A stretch of DNA of 5,821 nt from B1Sed10-231 sp046483385 (GTDB taxonomy: Bacteria; Planctomycetota; Brocadiia; SM23-32), in NCBI GenBank assembly GCA_046483385.1, contig JAWODG010000213.1:1-5821 (forward strand), written 5' to 3'. A program made the position numbers and the translations under genes. A model generated the notes under the pieces. The model did not search any database. It was not told the DNA's origin and saw only the letters and a list, made by a program, of their open reading frames with translations. Of this stretch, positions 5,695 to 5,821 are shown one piece after another; within the stretch, counting starts at the first letter, position 1; each line of letters opens with the position of its first letter.

Positions 5695-5821
5695 TTATTC
5701 TTCTAACCTGCCCACAAGTGACCAGGGGCTTGTTTTCTCAATCCGGATTGTCGCTAACCGGCCCAGCCAGTCGCCGGCGTCTTCAAAAAATACTAGTTTA
5801 TCATTTCTGGTGCGCCCAAAC
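5695..5821 (-). CDS. miaB: MiaB, tRNA methylthiotransferase, C-terminal end (partial)
   Basis: Reading the - strand from the right edge, codons from 5820 give FGRTRNDKLVFFE, then DAGDWLGRLATIRIE, then KTSPWSLVGRLEE and a TAA at 5697-5695. This is the TRAM domain that ends MiaB-type radical-SAM methylthiotransferases: 'GRTRxNKxVxF', a small turn, then 'G..v.V.I..a..WSL.G'. MiaB adds a methylthio group to the isopentenyladenosine at position 37 of tRNAs reading U-starting codons. Only 41 complete codons are visible; the radical-SAM and N-terminal domains lie beyond the window. The WSL-x-G ending favours MiaB over the related RimO and MtaB, though the fragment is short. It is followed by yajC after 18 bp. 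Confidence 0.82.
   Translation of the reverse strand, partial: FGRTRNDKLVFFEDAGDWLGRLATIRIEKTSPWSLVGRLEE

Overview
This is a bacterial window, but it does not look like one continuous piece of a genome. Three blocks differ sharply in base composition, and a recognisable gene is cut off at each boundary between them. Block A (1 to about 120) is very AT-rich, about 22% GC by hand count, and carries no recognisable gene. Block B (about 121-4882) is GC-rich, about 62-65% GC where counted. It carries the 5'-truncated end of a class V aminotransferase (cysteine desulfurase-like) and a free-standing ABC-type ATPase on the + strand. On the - strand it carries a bacterial PH-domain membrane protein, adenine phosphoribosyltransferase (apt), and the C-terminal part of a ribosomal protein S1-type protein with a very long acidic tail. 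The GC content, the two-TM PH-domain protein and the acidic S1 tail would suit a high-GC bacterium such as a planctomycete, but that assignment is only an inference. Block C (about 4883-5821) is about 50% GC next to the boundary and appears lower further right. All of it is on the - strand: the 3' end of miaB, yajC, a doubtful small ORF, and the N-terminal quarter of nadB (L-aspartate oxidase).

The most striking object is the open reading frame at 3572-5254 (- strand, 560 codons). Its first 124 codons are a clean NadB N-terminus with FAD-binding and family motifs. It then switches within a codon or two to the middle of an S1 domain. NadB is cut inside its flavoprotein fold and the S1 repeat lacks its first strands. 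The composition changes at the same point, and the other end of block B shows a similar cut. The simplest reading is a chimeric join (assembly, amplification or library artefact) that happens to keep frame, not a new NadB-S1 fusion enzyme. I give this explanation clear preference, and I see no novel biological system here.

Within block B, the ABC ATPase runs towards the PH-domain gene and the two stop codons are one base apart. apt and the PH gene probably form a short - strand operon, with good Shine-Dalgarno sites and 27 bp between them. The S1 gene lies upstream of apt on the same strand, separated by about 200 bp that contain a long inverted repeat. Within block C, miaB and yajC are 18 bp apart and probably co-transcribed, with nadB downstream. 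The genes are mostly housekeeping: purine salvage, translation, protein export, tRNA modification, NAD synthesis and sulfur/PLP chemistry.
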